Position numbers and translations under genes: made by a program
The notes under the pieces: model-generated
Told to the model about the DNA's origin: nothing
What the model saw: only the letters and a program-made list of their open reading frames with translations
The model's database searches: none
Shown: piece by piece, positions 14,430 to 23,570 of the stretch
Layout: the number at the start of each line of letters is the position of its first letter
Numbering within the stretch: the stretch's first letter is position 1
NCBI GenBank assembly: GCA_021831685.1
Contig: JAKBMG010000016.1
Location: 1-55,423, forward strand
DNA length: 55,423 nucleotides
Direction: 5' to 3'
Source of the DNA: Bacteroidota bacterium
GTDB lineage: Bacteria; Bacteroidota; Ignavibacteria; Ignavibacteriales; Ignavibacteriaceae

Positions 14430-15818
14430 TTATTTTCCGGGCAAGGAAATTCCTTTTATTTTTCTAAACAAAGATACAGCAAAAGAATCCGTCATACCCG
14501 AAACAAAATCAATTACACTTAGCAGTCGTGAATAAAGCTCTCTCTCCGGTTTTCTTTCTCTTCCTCCAAATTGTTCAGGTAACAGCTTAAGCAGTGTTTT
14601 ACTCTTTGGGGAAATTTTTCCTTTTGATGCTTCGTTCACCGAACTAATAAACGAATCTAGCAAACCGCCAAGCACTTCATAACCGGCGGCTTCTCTTTCT
14701 ACAACGCTTTCATAAGAATAAATTTTTTTTATAGATATCCTTTCAATTGCCTGAAGAGATTTGATAGAAGGTAAAATTGAAATCAAATCAGTTTCAAATT
14801 TCCCACTCATTATATTGTTTTCTTCGTCTAAAAATATTTCCGATAACTGATTAACAAGATTACTTATCACTTTAGCGCGCAAATAACCGATCTTATCATT
14901 TTCATCACGGCGGTTATAATTGTTCAATTTGTTCTTTTCAATGAATGGCATTAAAAGATTTTGTGTGTCCTTAAATGAAAGTAACCCAAGCCTAAATCCA
15001 TCTTCGAGATCCATAATTCTATAGCAAATATCGTCTGCCGCTTCAACAAGAAATGCAAGAGGATGTCTGATATATTGCAAAATATTTTTATCAGAAGTTT
15101 TTTTGTTCAAACCCACATTCTCTGCAACCTCAACAAAAATATCGCGCTCTGATTGGAAAAATCCAAACTTCTTATATAGTTTAATTTCCTTAGATTCAAC
15201 TTCTTTTAGCGAGGGAGATTCCTTGGGATACTTTGTAAAAGCGGCAAGCATTGCATTAGTTAGATGTAGTCCACCTATAATATTTGGATTTTGAAGGCGA
15301 GTTAAAATTCTAAAACCCTGCGCATTACCTTCAAAATTCGTTAAGTCATTCCATTGTTTAGCAGATAGACTACTTTCAAACGCTTTACCGTTCCCACTTT
15401 TAAAATATTCCGAGATTGCGCTTTCACCTGAATGCCCGAACGGTGGATTACCAATATCGTGTGCAAGGCAAGCAGCAGCGACTATTTCACCAAAGTGAAA
15501 TTTTGTTATTTCTTTTTGGAGATTTTTATTTCGTGATAAAACCTTTTCACCCACCAAATTTCCAAGTGAGTGCCCCACGCAAGAAACCTCAAGGCTATGT
15601 GTTAATCTGTTATGCACAAAATCACTTTCCGGCAACGGGAATACTTGAGTTTTATCCTGCAGTCTTCTAAATGCTGATGAAAAAACAACTCTGTCAAAGT
15701 CTCTTTGAAACTCACTTCTTCCGTCTGAATTGTTTTGCGGAAGATTTTTCTCTTCGCCAAGCCTCGTTCTTGATAAAAGTTTTTTCCAATCCACGTTAGT
15801 CTCAAATTTTATTTTCAA
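14430..15818 (-). CDS. dgt: Deoxyguanosinetriphosphate triphosphohydrolase (dGTPase)
   Basis: 462 residues. It hydrolyses dGTP (or dNTPs) to nucleoside plus triphosphate, controlling dNTP pools. The HD-domain metal ligands are visible: His74 in 'HNRLTHSLEVS', His120-Asp121 in 'CLAHDIGNPPFGHSGE', with Asp256-257 region 'EAADDICYRIMDLEDG'. The N-terminal 'SEFQRDFDRVVFSSAFRRLQ' signature is typical of the Dgt branch. Divergent from recG with an 83 nt gap containing both promoters. Confidence 0.94.
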   Translation of the reverse strand: MKIKFETNVDWKKLLSRTRLGEEKNLPQNNSDGRSEFQRDFDRVVFSSAFRRLQDKTQVFPLPESDFVHNRLTHSLEVSCVGHSLGNLVGEKVLSRNKNLQKEITKFHFGEIVAAACLAHDIGNPPFGHSGESAISEYFKSGNGKAFESSLSAKQWNDLTNFEGNAQGFRILTRLQNPNIIGGLHLTNAMLAAFTKYPKESPSLKEVESKEIKLYKKFGFFQSERDIFVEVAENVGLNKKTSDKNILQYIRHPLAFLVEAADDICYRIMDLEDGFRLGLLSFKDTQNLLMPFIEKNKLNNYNRRDENDKIGYLRAKVISNLVNQLSEIFLDEENNIMSGKFETDLISILPSIKSLQAIERISIKKIYSYESVVEREAAGYEVLGGLLDSFISSVNEASKGKISPKSKTLLKLLPEQFGGRERKPERELYSRLLSVIDFVSGMTDSFAVSLFRKIKGISLPGK

Positions 15819-15901
15819 AATAGCTACTTATAAAATACTAAATTAAATTTGAAATATTAATTAAGTTGTAATTACTTTTAGCATGAATTATTTTTATTTC
15901 A

Positions 15902-18112
15902 ATGAATTCCGAAAAAGAAAAAATACTTAAACAATCTGTTCAATTTATAAAATCAGTTGGACCAAAACGCGCCGAAGCCTTTGGAAAGATCGGTATAAAC
16001 ACCATCCGTGATTTATTGTTCTATTTCCCATCGCGACATCTTGACCGAACAACTACTTTAAATGTCTCGAAGGCCTATGGTTTTTTGATAGACGGATTCA
16101 ATGGTGAAATCACAATCGTTGGAAAGGTAGTTGAAAAAGAAAAATTAAACTTCGGCAGAAAAGAATTGTTGAAGGTTCAAATGCGAGACTCAACCGGTTT
16201 CTTTGAATGCGTTTGGTTTCAGGGGATAAAATATTTTTCCAATGTTTTTAACGCCGGAGAAATCTTTGCCGTATCAGGTAAACCGGTTATTTCAAAATAT
16301 AATGCGCTACAATTCACTCATCCCGACTTTGACCGAATAACTGAAGATGAATCAAATAGTTTATTAAACACCGGCAAGATAATTCCATTTTACAGAATAC
16401 CTAAAGAATTACGAGTGGGAAACATAGGCGACTTTAGTCTGAGAAAAATTATAAACACAACAGTTGAAAATTATGCCGACAACCTTGATGAAACATTACC
16501 CGAAGAATTGTTGAAAGAAAATAATATTGCCGGTTTAGTAGATTCTATAAAGAATTTCCATTTTCCCGAAAGTAAGGAAAAACTAAACTCAGCGATTCAA
16601 AGATTTAAGTTTGAAGAACTTTTTTACCTTGAGATTTTAGTTGCTCTTAGAAAATTCAATTACAAAACAAAGCTCTCCGGCAATTCAATGAGAGTGAAAA
16701 CAAATCTTATTTCAAGTTTCTTAAAGATTCTTCCTTTTAAATTAACGGAAGCCCAATTGAAAGCCTTAAGTGAAATAAGGAAAGATATGGAATCCCCGCT
16801 TCCGATGAATAGACTTTTGCAGGGCGACGTGGGCAGCGGTAAAACCATCGTTGCGCTAATTGCAATGTTAATTGCTGTTGATAACGGATTTCAGGCCGTG
16901 CTAATGGCGCCAACAGAAATATTGGCTGATCAGCATGCGAAAAACATTTCTAAACTATTAAAGAATCTTTCGGGAATTTATACAGAGAAGGAAATAAAAC
17001 TTAGCTTGTTAATCGGAGGACAAAAAAAATCCGTAAAAGAAAAGAATTTGGTAGATATAGAATTTAACGAAGCGGACATTGTGGTTGGCACTCACGCTCT
17101 ATTTGAAGAAAAAGTAAAATTTAAAAATCTTGGATTAGTCATTGTCGACGAACAACATCGCTTTGGGGTGGAGCAAAGAGGAAAACTTCAGAACAAAGGG
17201 GTCACTCCGGATGTTTTAGTCATGAGCGCAACACCAATTCCGAGAACATTGTCTATGACTGTATATGGTGACCTAGATGTTTCAATAATCAACCAAATGC
17301 CCAAAGAAAGAAAACCGATTAAAACAATTATGCGGGGTGAAAATTCTTTGCCGGATATCTATCAATATATTGTTGATAAAGTAAAAGATGGCTATCAATC
17401 ATTTATAGTCTATCCTTTGGTTGAAGAATCTGAAAAACTCGAATTGAAAGCCGCAGAAACTTATTTCAAGGAATTGACCGAAACTTTTTTGAAAAAGATA
17501 AATGTTGGTTTGCTTCATGGAAGAATGTCTTGGCAAGAAAAGGAAGAAGTGATGCTGATGTTCCTTGCAAAAAAATATGACGCGTTAATAGCGACTACAG
17601 TTATTGAGGTCGGCATCGATATTCCGGACGCAAACATAATAGTTATAAACGACGCTCAGCGATTTGGATTATCTCAGCTCCATCAACTTCGCGGACGAAT
17701 CGGGCGCGGGACCAAACAAGGTTATTGTATTCTTGTAACTAAAGAAGAATTCGCAGCATTAAGCAGCAAATATAAATTAAACCTTGATTATCTTTCTCCT
17801 GTTCAGCTTGAAAAATATCGTTCGGCAGTCAGACTGCAGACAATGGTAAACAATTTAGACGGTTTCAAAATTGCCGAGATTGATTTGAAACTACGCGGAC
17901 CGGGAAATATATTCGGCACAGAGCAAAGTGGCTTTCCTGAGCTTAAGCATGCTGATCTAATTAATGATACCCAACTAATTGTCAGAGCCAAGACAGCAGC
18001 ATTTACCTTAATAGAAAACGATCCCCATTTCCAAAAGGAAATACATTTTATTATCAAAAAGAATTTACTTGAACACTACTCACATAGTTTAAATTATGCT
18101 AAGATTGCATAA
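15902..18112 (+). CDS. recG: ATP-dependent DNA helicase RecG
   Basis: 736 residues. RecG remodels stalled forks and Holliday junctions. Domains in order: N-terminal helical part with HhH-like 'IKSVGPKRAEAFGKIGINTI', wedge/OB fold (~60-170), helicase motor. Walker A 'GDVGSGKT' near 306, Walker B/DEQH 'VIVDEQHRFGVEQRG' near 413, motif III 'VMSATPIPRTLSMTVYGDLD', motifs V-VI 'TTVIEVGIDIPDANIIV' and 'QLHQLRGRIGRG', and the RecG-specific TRG region 'LKLRGPGNIFGTEQSGFPEL'. ATG at 15902 gives the expected length. Cytoplasmic; divergent from dgt. Confidence 0.97.
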   Translation: MNSEKEKILKQSVQFIKSVGPKRAEAFGKIGINTIRDLLFYFPSRHLDRTTTLNVSKAYGFLIDGFNGEITIVGKVVEKEKLNFGRKELLKVQMRDSTGFFECVWFQGIKYFSNVFNAGEIFAVSGKPVISKYNALQFTHPDFDRITEDESNSLLNTGKIIPFYRIPKELRVGNIGDFSLRKIINTTVENYADNLDETLPEELLKENNIAGLVDSIKNFHFPESKEKLNSAIQRFKFEELFYLEILVALRKFNYKTKLSGNSMRVKTNLISSFLKILPFKLTEAQLKALSEIRKDMESPLPMNRLLQGDVGSGKTIVALIAMLIAVDNGFQAVLMAPTEILADQHAKNISKLLKNLSGIYTEKEIKLSLLIGGQKKSVKEKNLVDIEFNEADIVVGTHALFEEKVKFKNLGLVIVDEQHRFGVEQRGKLQNKGVTPDVLVMSATPIPRTLSMTVYGDLDVSIINQMPKERKPIKTIMRGENSLPDIYQYIVDKVKDGYQSFIVYPLVEESEKLELKAAETYFKELTETFLKKINVGLLHGRMSWQEKEEVMLMFLAKKYDALIATTVIEVGIDIPDANIIVINDAQRFGLSQLHQLRGRIGRGTKQGYCILVTKEEFAALSSKYKLNLDYLSPVQLEKYRSAVRLQTMVNNLDGFKIAEIDLKLRGPGNIFGTEQSGFPELKHADLINDTQLIVRAKTAAFTLIENDPHFQKEIHFIIKKNLLEHYSHSLNYAKIA

Positions 18113-18285
18113 CATATTTTTGAATTAAATTCGTTACCGTAAAAAAAAGTTTAAATGTGATTGTAAAAATTTGATTAATAAATTTTTTTTGTTATAAATT
18201 TGTCGTGCAAAAATATTTTTCTTTGAAATCATTGTTCAATAAAAAAAATTCAAGAAAAATATTTTTTGCCGGTGAGCAAAAACTG

Positions 18286-18315
18286 TTGACTTAGAAAATA
18301 TATTAGTTATATTTG
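18286..18315 (+). promoter_or_regulatory. Bacteroidetes-type sigma-A promoter for the ATP-grasp/kamA operon
   Basis: TTGAC at 18286-18290 and TATATTTG at 18308-18315, 17 nt apart, fit the Bacteroidetes consensus TTG...TAnnTTTG. The start of transcription would fall near 18322, leaving about 50 nt of leader before the first coding codon. Confidence 0.6.
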
Positions 18316-18371
18316 TTAAAAATAATTTACAGAAGGAGAAAAATATTTTATCCCCCGAGTTCAATGTTAGA

Positions 18372-19427
18372 TTGAACGTTGCATTAGCTTATAATGTAAA
18401 ACCTGAAAGTCAAACTTTCCACGAAATCGTACCCCCAATTTTAAAAGATCGCGTAACACAACCGCAAAAATCGATAGATACATTCGCTGAATGGGATACT
18501 TGGGATACTGTTAATGCACTTAAAGAGGCCTTAGAAAGCTTAAACAACGTAATTTTAATCGAAGCAGACGATTCCGCCTTCAATAAATTTCGGGAATCGA
18601 AGCCAGACATAGTGTTCAATGTTGCAGAAGGCTTTAATGGAGGGAGTCGAGAAGCTCAAATCCCTTCGATGCTAGATATGCTTCAGATTCCGTATACTGG
18701 ATCAGATCCATTAACTCTTGCAACATGCCTCGACAAAGCGCGCACAAAAGAAGTTTTATCATACTATAAAATCCCAAATGCAAAATTTTTGATTGCTTTT
18801 GAGTTAAATGAAGTAAAAAATATTAATTTAAAATTTCCTCTTATCGTTAAACCGGTTTTCGAAGGTTCAAGTAAAGGGATTTTTTCGTCCTCATTTGTAA
18901 ATAATCCAAATGAACTTAATCACGAAGTAGAAAGAATTATTTCCGAATATAATCAGCCTGCGTTGATAGAAGAATTTTTACCAGGGAGGGAATTCACGGT
19001 TGCAATAATCGGTAACGGTAATGAAGCCGAGGTCCTTCCAGTTGTAGAAATTAATTATAACGACTTTCCCCAGGATTTTGTTCCCATTTATTCTTATGAA
19101 GCAAAATGGATTTTAGATACAAAAGAAAATCCGCTTAATATTTTCTCTTGCCCAGCGAAAGTCAATTCTGATCTTGAATTAAAAATTAGGAAGACGGCAC
19201 TTAAAACTTTTAACGTCTTGCGCTGTAAAGATTGGAGCAGAATTGATATTAGATTGGACGCAAATGGAGAGCCTAATATAATAGAAGTAAATCCGCTCCC
19301 GGGAATACTCCCGGATCCAAACGATAATTCATGCTTTCCCAAAGCTGCCCGCTCAAGCGGATTAAATTATAACGAAATGATTAATAAAGTCTTGTTTGTT
19401 GCTGCAAAGAGGCATAAACTGTTATGA
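18372..19427 (+). CDS. ATP-grasp ligase, D-Ala-D-Ala ligase-like (first of pair)
   Basis: 351 residues. The ATP-grasp carboxylate-amine ligase fold is clear: N-terminal 'NVALAYNVKPES', 'KPDIVFNVAEGFNGGSREAQ' near 75, substrate loop 'LDMLQIPYTGSDPLTLATCL', 'FPLIVKPVFEGSSKGIFSSS' (ATP-binding Lys, flexible loop), 'EEFLPGREFTVAIIG', and metal-binding 'RIDIRLDANGEPNIIEVNPLPG' near 290-308. The E-x-N motif is intact. Start is TTG at 18372 where homology begins; AGGAG (18334-18338) lies too far upstream for it, so initiation farther upstream (for example ATT 18345) is possible. It overlaps the next gene by 4 nt. Divergence from true Ddl and operon context argue for a dedicated peptide or amide ligase. 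Confidence 0.85.
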   Translation: MNVALAYNVKPESQTFHEIVPPILKDRVTQPQKSIDTFAEWDTWDTVNALKEALESLNNVILIEADDSAFNKFRESKPDIVFNVAEGFNGGSREAQIPSMLDMLQIPYTGSDPLTLATCLDKARTKEVLSYYKIPNAKFLIAFELNEVKNINLKFPLIVKPVFEGSSKGIFSSSFVNNPNELNHEVERIISEYNQPALIEEFLPGREFTVAIIGNGNEAEVLPVVEINYNDFPQDFVPIYSYEAKWILDTKENPLNIFSCPAKVNSDLELKIRKTALKTFNVLRCKDWSRIDIRLDANGEPNIIEVNPLPGILPDPNDNSCFPKAARSSGLNYNEMINKVLFVAAKRHKLL

Positions 19428-20485
19428 AAACAAATGCGAAAATATTAATCTGTTATAACGCACCGGTTTCTGTCTTTTCGATTTATAATGGGAAACCAAA
19501 CGATAGTGAATTTTCTTCCAATGATCTTTCAGAAAACGGCTTTGTAAATGAAATATCACTAATTAAAAATAACCTCGCGCATTATTTCAACGAAGTTAAA
19601 GCTATTGCAATAGATAAGAATGTTGAACATACCATTAATTCTATTAATGAATATAACCCGGATATTATTTTTAACTTTGTCGAATCTGTCGAAGGAATTG
19701 CCTCTTATGAATATTGTATGGCTGGACTGTTTCAGCTTTTAGACTTCAATTTTACCGGTAATATGCCTGCTACGCTCGGCAATTGCTTAAATAAAAGCAG
19801 GACAAAAAAAATTCTTGCCTCTTTCGGGATTAGTACGCCGCATTCAACAACTTTAAAACCTTTCGAAGAATTATCGGGTATAAATTTTAATTTAAATTTT
19901 CCTGTAATCCTAAAATTACTAAAAGAGGATGCAAGCATAGGTATTTCGGAATTCTCTGTTGTAGAAGATATAGATGCCTTAGAAAAGCATCTTAAATTTT
20001 TATGGAAAACATACAATCAAGAAATTATAATAGAAGAATATATTGACGGTCGCGAATTTAATGCTGCCGTGCTTGGCGATATAGTACTTCCGATTTCTGA
20101 AATTAACTTTGACGGCCTTCCGGATGATTTACCAAGGATTGTTACATATGAAGGCAAATGGATTGAGAATAGTGTTTATTATCAGTATACGAAACCTGTA
20201 TGTCCGGCGAAGCTTAATAAAAATCTTAAAAGCAAAATAGAAAAAACCGCTTTGCTTGCATTTGAAGCAATGGGTTGCCGGGATTATGCAAGGATTGATT
20301 TTCGCATCGATAAAAATGGAAACCCTTTTGTAATTGAAGTAAATCCAAATCCGGATATTTCAACCGACTCCGGTTTTGCGCGAGCTTCGGCAGCCTTTGG
20401 GATTTCTTACCCCGAATTATTGAGACGGATCGCAAGTTTTGCTTTAACAAGAGAAAAAAATGATTCGCAAAATAGAGCAAGTTGA
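19424..20485 (+). CDS. ATP-grasp ligase, D-Ala-D-Ala ligase-like (second of pair)
   Basis: 353 residues, paralogous to the preceding gene and overlapping it by ATGA. Shared motifs: 'NPDIIFNFVESVEGIASYEY', 'GLFQLLDFNFTGNMPATLGNC', 'FPVILKLLKEDASIGISEFS', 'EEYIDGREFNAAVLG', and 'RIDFRIDKNGNPFVIEVNPN'. The metal-binding E-x-N is kept. In the ATP loop 'GSSKG' of the partner is replaced by 'DASIG', so specificity or activity may differ. The C-terminus overlaps the GNAT gene by 26 nt. Two ligases in tandem suggest two sequential amide-forming steps or a heteromer. Confidence 0.85.
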   Translation: MKTNAKILICYNAPVSVFSIYNGKPNDSEFSSNDLSENGFVNEISLIKNNLAHYFNEVKAIAIDKNVEHTINSINEYNPDIIFNFVESVEGIASYEYCMAGLFQLLDFNFTGNMPATLGNCLNKSRTKKILASFGISTPHSTTLKPFEELSGINFNLNFPVILKLLKEDASIGISEFSVVEDIDALEKHLKFLWKTYNQEIIIEEYIDGREFNAAVLGDIVLPISEINFDGLPDDLPRIVTYEGKWIENSVYYQYTKPVCPAKLNKNLKSKIEKTALLAFEAMGCRDYARIDFRIDKNGNPFVIEVNPNPDISTDSGFARASAAFGISYPELLRRIASFALTREKNDSQNRAS

Positions 20486-20930
20486 CGCAGCAAAAATAGC
20501 AAGGATGCTGAAAAAAATTTCCAATTTCACCAATAATGAAATTGAAGTTGCCATGGAATTAGTAAATATTGCGGCAAATAATCCGGCACAAAATGATTAT
20601 CATCTTTTCGTATATGAGTACGAAAAAAAAATATTAGGATATCACTGCACCGGTAAAAGGCCGCTGACAGACGGAGTTTTTGATTTATACTGGATCGTTG
20701 CAGATCCTGATTCCGAAATAAAAGGTATTGGTAAAAATCTTCTTGAGCATGCAGAAGGATTTGTAAAAGAAAACAACGGCAGATGGTTTTTAGCCGAGAC
20801 ATCTTCTAAAGATAGTTATGCAAGAACAAGAAATTTTTATTTGCGGAACAAGTTTACAATAGTCGCCGAGATAAAGGATTTTTATTCAGTAGGTGACCAT
20901 TTAATTATTTTCGGAAAATATTTTTATTAA
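20460..20930 (+). CDS. GNAT family N-acetyltransferase
   Basis: 156 residues with a compact GNAT fold; the acetyl-CoA motif is 'DSEIKGIGKNLLEHAEGF' near 77 (K-G-x-G-K in place of Q/R-x-x-G-x-G). It is followed by 'RWFLAETSSKDSYARTRNFY' and 'LRNKFTIVAEIKDFY', a layout common to acetyltransferases of small amines or amino acids. It starts inside the second ATP-grasp gene (26 nt overlap) and lies 20 nt before kamA, so it is tightly co-translated. In ablA/ablB systems a GNAT acetylates beta-lysine; this could be an analogue, but that is inference from context. Confidence 0.82.
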   Translation: MIRKIEQVDAAKIARMLKKISNFTNNEIEVAMELVNIAANNPAQNDYHLFVYEYEKKILGYHCTGKRPLTDGVFDLYWIVADPDSEIKGIGKNLLEHAEGFVKENNGRWFLAETSSKDSYARTRNFYLRNKFTIVAEIKDFYSVGDHLIIFGKYFY

Positions 20931-20950
20931 AAACAAACTGAGGCTTAGTC

Positions 20951-22114
20951 ATGGAACTGTGGCAGCAAATGATCAGAGACAGTGTTCACACTGTTGATCA
21001 GATTGTGGAAAAATTCAATATTGATAGAAAAGTTGCGGAAGACTTAGATGAATTTTTTCAGGCTCGAATAAATCCTTATTATCTTAGTTTAATTCGTTAC
21101 CCAGGTGATCCTATTTGGCGCCAATGCGTTCCGGATAAAATAGAACTTGATGATATTGATAGCGATGAAGATCCTTTGATGGAAGATGCTATGAGTCCAG
21201 TTCCTAATATTACACATCGATATCCAGATAGAGCCCTTTTCCTTGTTACAAGCCAGTGTGGTCTATATTGCCGCTTCTGTACTCGCAAACGCAAAGTAGG
21301 TGATTATGAAAAAATTTCGATGAAGGGATTGGAAAGCGCATTTCAATATCTTGAAAAGCATACTGAAATAAGAGATGTTATTATGTCGGGCGGCGATCCG
21401 CTTATGCTAACCGATGCAATGCTTGAAAAAATTATTCAGCGCCTAAGAGCAATTCCTCATATTGAAATAATAAGACTTGGCTCCAAAATGCCTTGCGTAC
21501 TTCCGCATAGAATTACTCCGCAGCTTTGTAACATGCTTAAGAAATATCATCCGATTTATCTTAATACTCATTTCAATCACCCTTGGGAAATTACCCCGGA
21601 AAGTTCTAAAGCTTGCACAATGCTTGCAGATGCTGGTATTCCAGTTGGAAATCAGATGGTATTAATGAAAGGAGTAAATGACAACCCAGAGGTAGTTAAG
21701 GAATTAATGCAAAAACTTCTTAGAATTCGTGTTCGCCCATATTATATGTATATGGCTGACGAAACAAAAGGAGCAAATCATTTCAGGACTTCTATTGAAA
21801 CCGGATTGAACATAATTGAAAATTTACGCGGACATACAAGCGGACTTGCTATTCCCCACTTCGTAATCGATGCCCCCGGCGGTGGCGGGAAAATTCCTCT
21901 ACTTCCGAATTATGTGGTTCATTTTGATGATGAAAAAATAATTCTACGCAATTACCAGAAGAAAATCTTTTCTTATAAAAATTATCACGATAGTCATAAT
22001 CCAGTTAAAACAAATGGTAAAAATGGAAGTAACGGCAAAAATGGAAAAACCAAACAGAAAGAAATAAAAGTAACTAAGATCGAACTTCCTGTTTTAGAAG
22101 AAGTAGAAAATTAA
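20951..22114 (+). CDS. kamA: Lysine 2,3-aminomutase (KamA family radical SAM)
   Basis: 387 residues. Interconverts L-lysine and beta-lysine using a 4Fe-4S cluster, SAM and PLP. The cluster motif is Cys103-x3-Cys107-x2-Cys110 in 'SQCGLYCRFCTRKRKVGD'. PLP lysine is Lys314 in 'DAPGGGGKIPL'. Asp270 ('YMADETKG') and Asp307 sit 37 residues apart with Lys314 7 further on, the same spacing as the lysine-binding Asp293/Asp330 and Lys337 recalled for the clostridial enzyme; this favours lysine over glutamate. The last ~45 residues are a low-complexity Asn/Gly/Lys tail. It is longer than EpmB, and no efp or epmA is nearby. Last gene of the ATP-grasp operon. Confidence 0.9.
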   Translation: MELWQQMIRDSVHTVDQIVEKFNIDRKVAEDLDEFFQARINPYYLSLIRYPGDPIWRQCVPDKIELDDIDSDEDPLMEDAMSPVPNITHRYPDRALFLVTSQCGLYCRFCTRKRKVGDYEKISMKGLESAFQYLEKHTEIRDVIMSGGDPLMLTDAMLEKIIQRLRAIPHIEIIRLGSKMPCVLPHRITPQLCNMLKKYHPIYLNTHFNHPWEITPESSKACTMLADAGIPVGNQMVLMKGVNDNPEVVKELMQKLLRIRVRPYYMYMADETKGANHFRTSIETGLNIIENLRGHTSGLAIPHFVIDAPGGGGKIPLLPNYVVHFDDEKIILRNYQKKIFSYKNYHDSHNPVKTNGKNGSNGKNGKTKQKEIKVTKIELPVLEEVEN

Positions 22115-22417
22115 ATTTTTATTGTATTAAACTGAAGGTTGACCCCAAAGCCCGTAGTGCGTCTTCGACCAGAGAGAGAAATCTTCAATATTTAAAAGAT
22201 TTCTCAATTGAAGATCTGTTTATCGGACAAGTGGGCTCTATCGAACTGATAGTCATCTTGCCTTTAGGTCATTCTTTTTTTGAATGAAAAATTCTAAGCA
22301 TGTCTTCTCTTTTTATTCCTTTATTGATAATTAATAATTCGAATCAAAGTGTGCTCAGAAAGCAAGAAGCAGTAATTAAATTGTATTTAGAAAAGAAAAC
22401 TTATTTTATTTATAGAT
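22115..22417 (+). other. 303 nt gap between kamA and pdxB with possible RNA structure
   Basis: No ORF of note. GAGAAATCTT (22176-22185) pairs perfectly with AAGATTTCTC (22196-22205). ATCTTCAAT (22181-22189) can pair instead with ATTGAAGAT (22207-22215), a competing helix. CTATC/GATAG (22238-22252) and AGCCC/GGGCT (22149-22153 with 22233-22237) would close a multi-branch fold. It could be a 3' end of the kamA transcript or a leader of pdxB. No known riboswitch recognised. Confidence 0.4.
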
Positions 22418-23557
22418 ATGATTTTAGTCGTTGATGAAAATATATCATTTGCCGAAGAAGCATTCTCACAATTTGGAGAAGTAAGGCTGCTTCCCGGAAG
22501 AAAAATTACAAGAGAGACATTACTTTCCGCCGATGCTTTGATTGTCCGTTCAATTACAAAGGTAGATGAAAACTTATTACGCGATACCCCGGTGAAATTT
22601 GTTGGTACAGCCACTATAGGTACCGACCACATCGACTTAGAATATTTAAAGTCAAATAAAATCATTTTTAAGGATGCAGCAGGCTGCAATGCTGATGCCG
22701 TTGCGGAATATGTGTTTACTTCAATTTCTCTACTTGCTAATGAGTATTCTTTTTCCATCGAAGAAAAAACGCTTGGAGTTGTAGGTGTCGGAAACATCGG
22801 TAGCCGTGTTGCAAGGCTTGCCGAATCCGTCGGAATGAAAGTACTCAAAAACGATCCTCCCCTGCAAAGGAGAACAGGAAGCAATGAATATGCTTCTCTT
22901 GAAGAAGCACTTAACGCCGATATAATTACATTCCACGTTCCATTAAATCTTGAAGGTGTTGATAAAACTTTTCACCTTATCAATGCGGAAAAGTTATCAT
23001 CACTTAAAAGAGGAACAATATTGATAAATGCTTCGCGCGGTCAGGTAATAGATAATTCTCTACTTGTAAAATTTCTTAAGGAAAAATCTTTTCTGGTTAA
23101 TCTTGATGTTTGGGAAAATGAGCCTGATATAAATATTGATTTGCTAAAACAGGTATGTATAGCAACACCGCATATTGCTGGTTATTCACTTGAAGGAAAA
23201 ATAAACGGAACTGTAATTATTTATAATGCACTTTGTAGTTTTCTAAAAGTAAAACCAATGTGGAACCCCATTTTTCAGAGAGTGCGGGAAAATGAAATAA
23301 TAATTAATTTTAACGGAAAATTAACGGCAACACTAAATAATATATTTAAATCGGCCTATGCTATCAAAGAAGATGATGCTCGAATGCGCATGATAGAAAA
23401 TTTAGAGAAAAAAGATCGTTCAGCTTATTTTGATAAGTTGCGAAAAGAATATCCTTTTCGAAGGGAATTTAGTAATTATAAAGCAGTAATATCAAATGGG
23501 GATGAAAGAATTTTGAATATTATAAAAAGTTTCGGCTTTCAGGTCGAAATTATTTAA
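22418..23557 (+). CDS. pdxB: Erythronate-4-phosphate dehydrogenase
   Basis: 379 residues. Oxidises 4-phosphoerythronate in the DXP-dependent branch of pyridoxal phosphate synthesis. D-2-hydroxyacid dehydrogenase fold with NAD motif 'LGVVGVGNIGSRVA' at 119-132 and the catalytic triad Arg207 ('NASRGQVID'), Glu235 ('DVWENEPDI') and His252 ('TPHIAGYSLEGK'). These nearly coincide with R208/E237/H254 in E. coli PdxB. 'GSRVARLAESVGMKVLKNDPPL' and the C-terminal dimerisation domain separate it from PdxB-like serA. It follows the PLP-dependent kamA, though with a 300 nt gap. Confidence 0.93.
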   Translation: MILVVDENISFAEEAFSQFGEVRLLPGRKITRETLLSADALIVRSITKVDENLLRDTPVKFVGTATIGTDHIDLEYLKSNKIIFKDAAGCNADAVAEYVFTSISLLANEYSFSIEEKTLGVVGVGNIGSRVARLAESVGMKVLKNDPPLQRRTGSNEYASLEEALNADIITFHVPLNLEGVDKTFHLINAEKLSSLKRGTILINASRGQVIDNSLLVKFLKEKSFLVNLDVWENEPDINIDLLKQVCIATPHIAGYSLEGKINGTVIIYNALCSFLKVKPMWNPIFQRVRENEIIINFNGKLTATLNNIFKSAYAIKEDDARMRMIENLEKKDRSAYFDKLRKEYPFRREFSNYKAVISNGDERILNIIKSFGFQVEII

Positions 23558-23570
23558 GATTAAGAACAAT

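Noticed and set aside
20951-22114. EpmB (elongation factor P lysine aminomutase) call for KamA
   Set aside because: Longer than EpmB, and no efp or epmA nearby; the operon partners are ligases and a GNAT.
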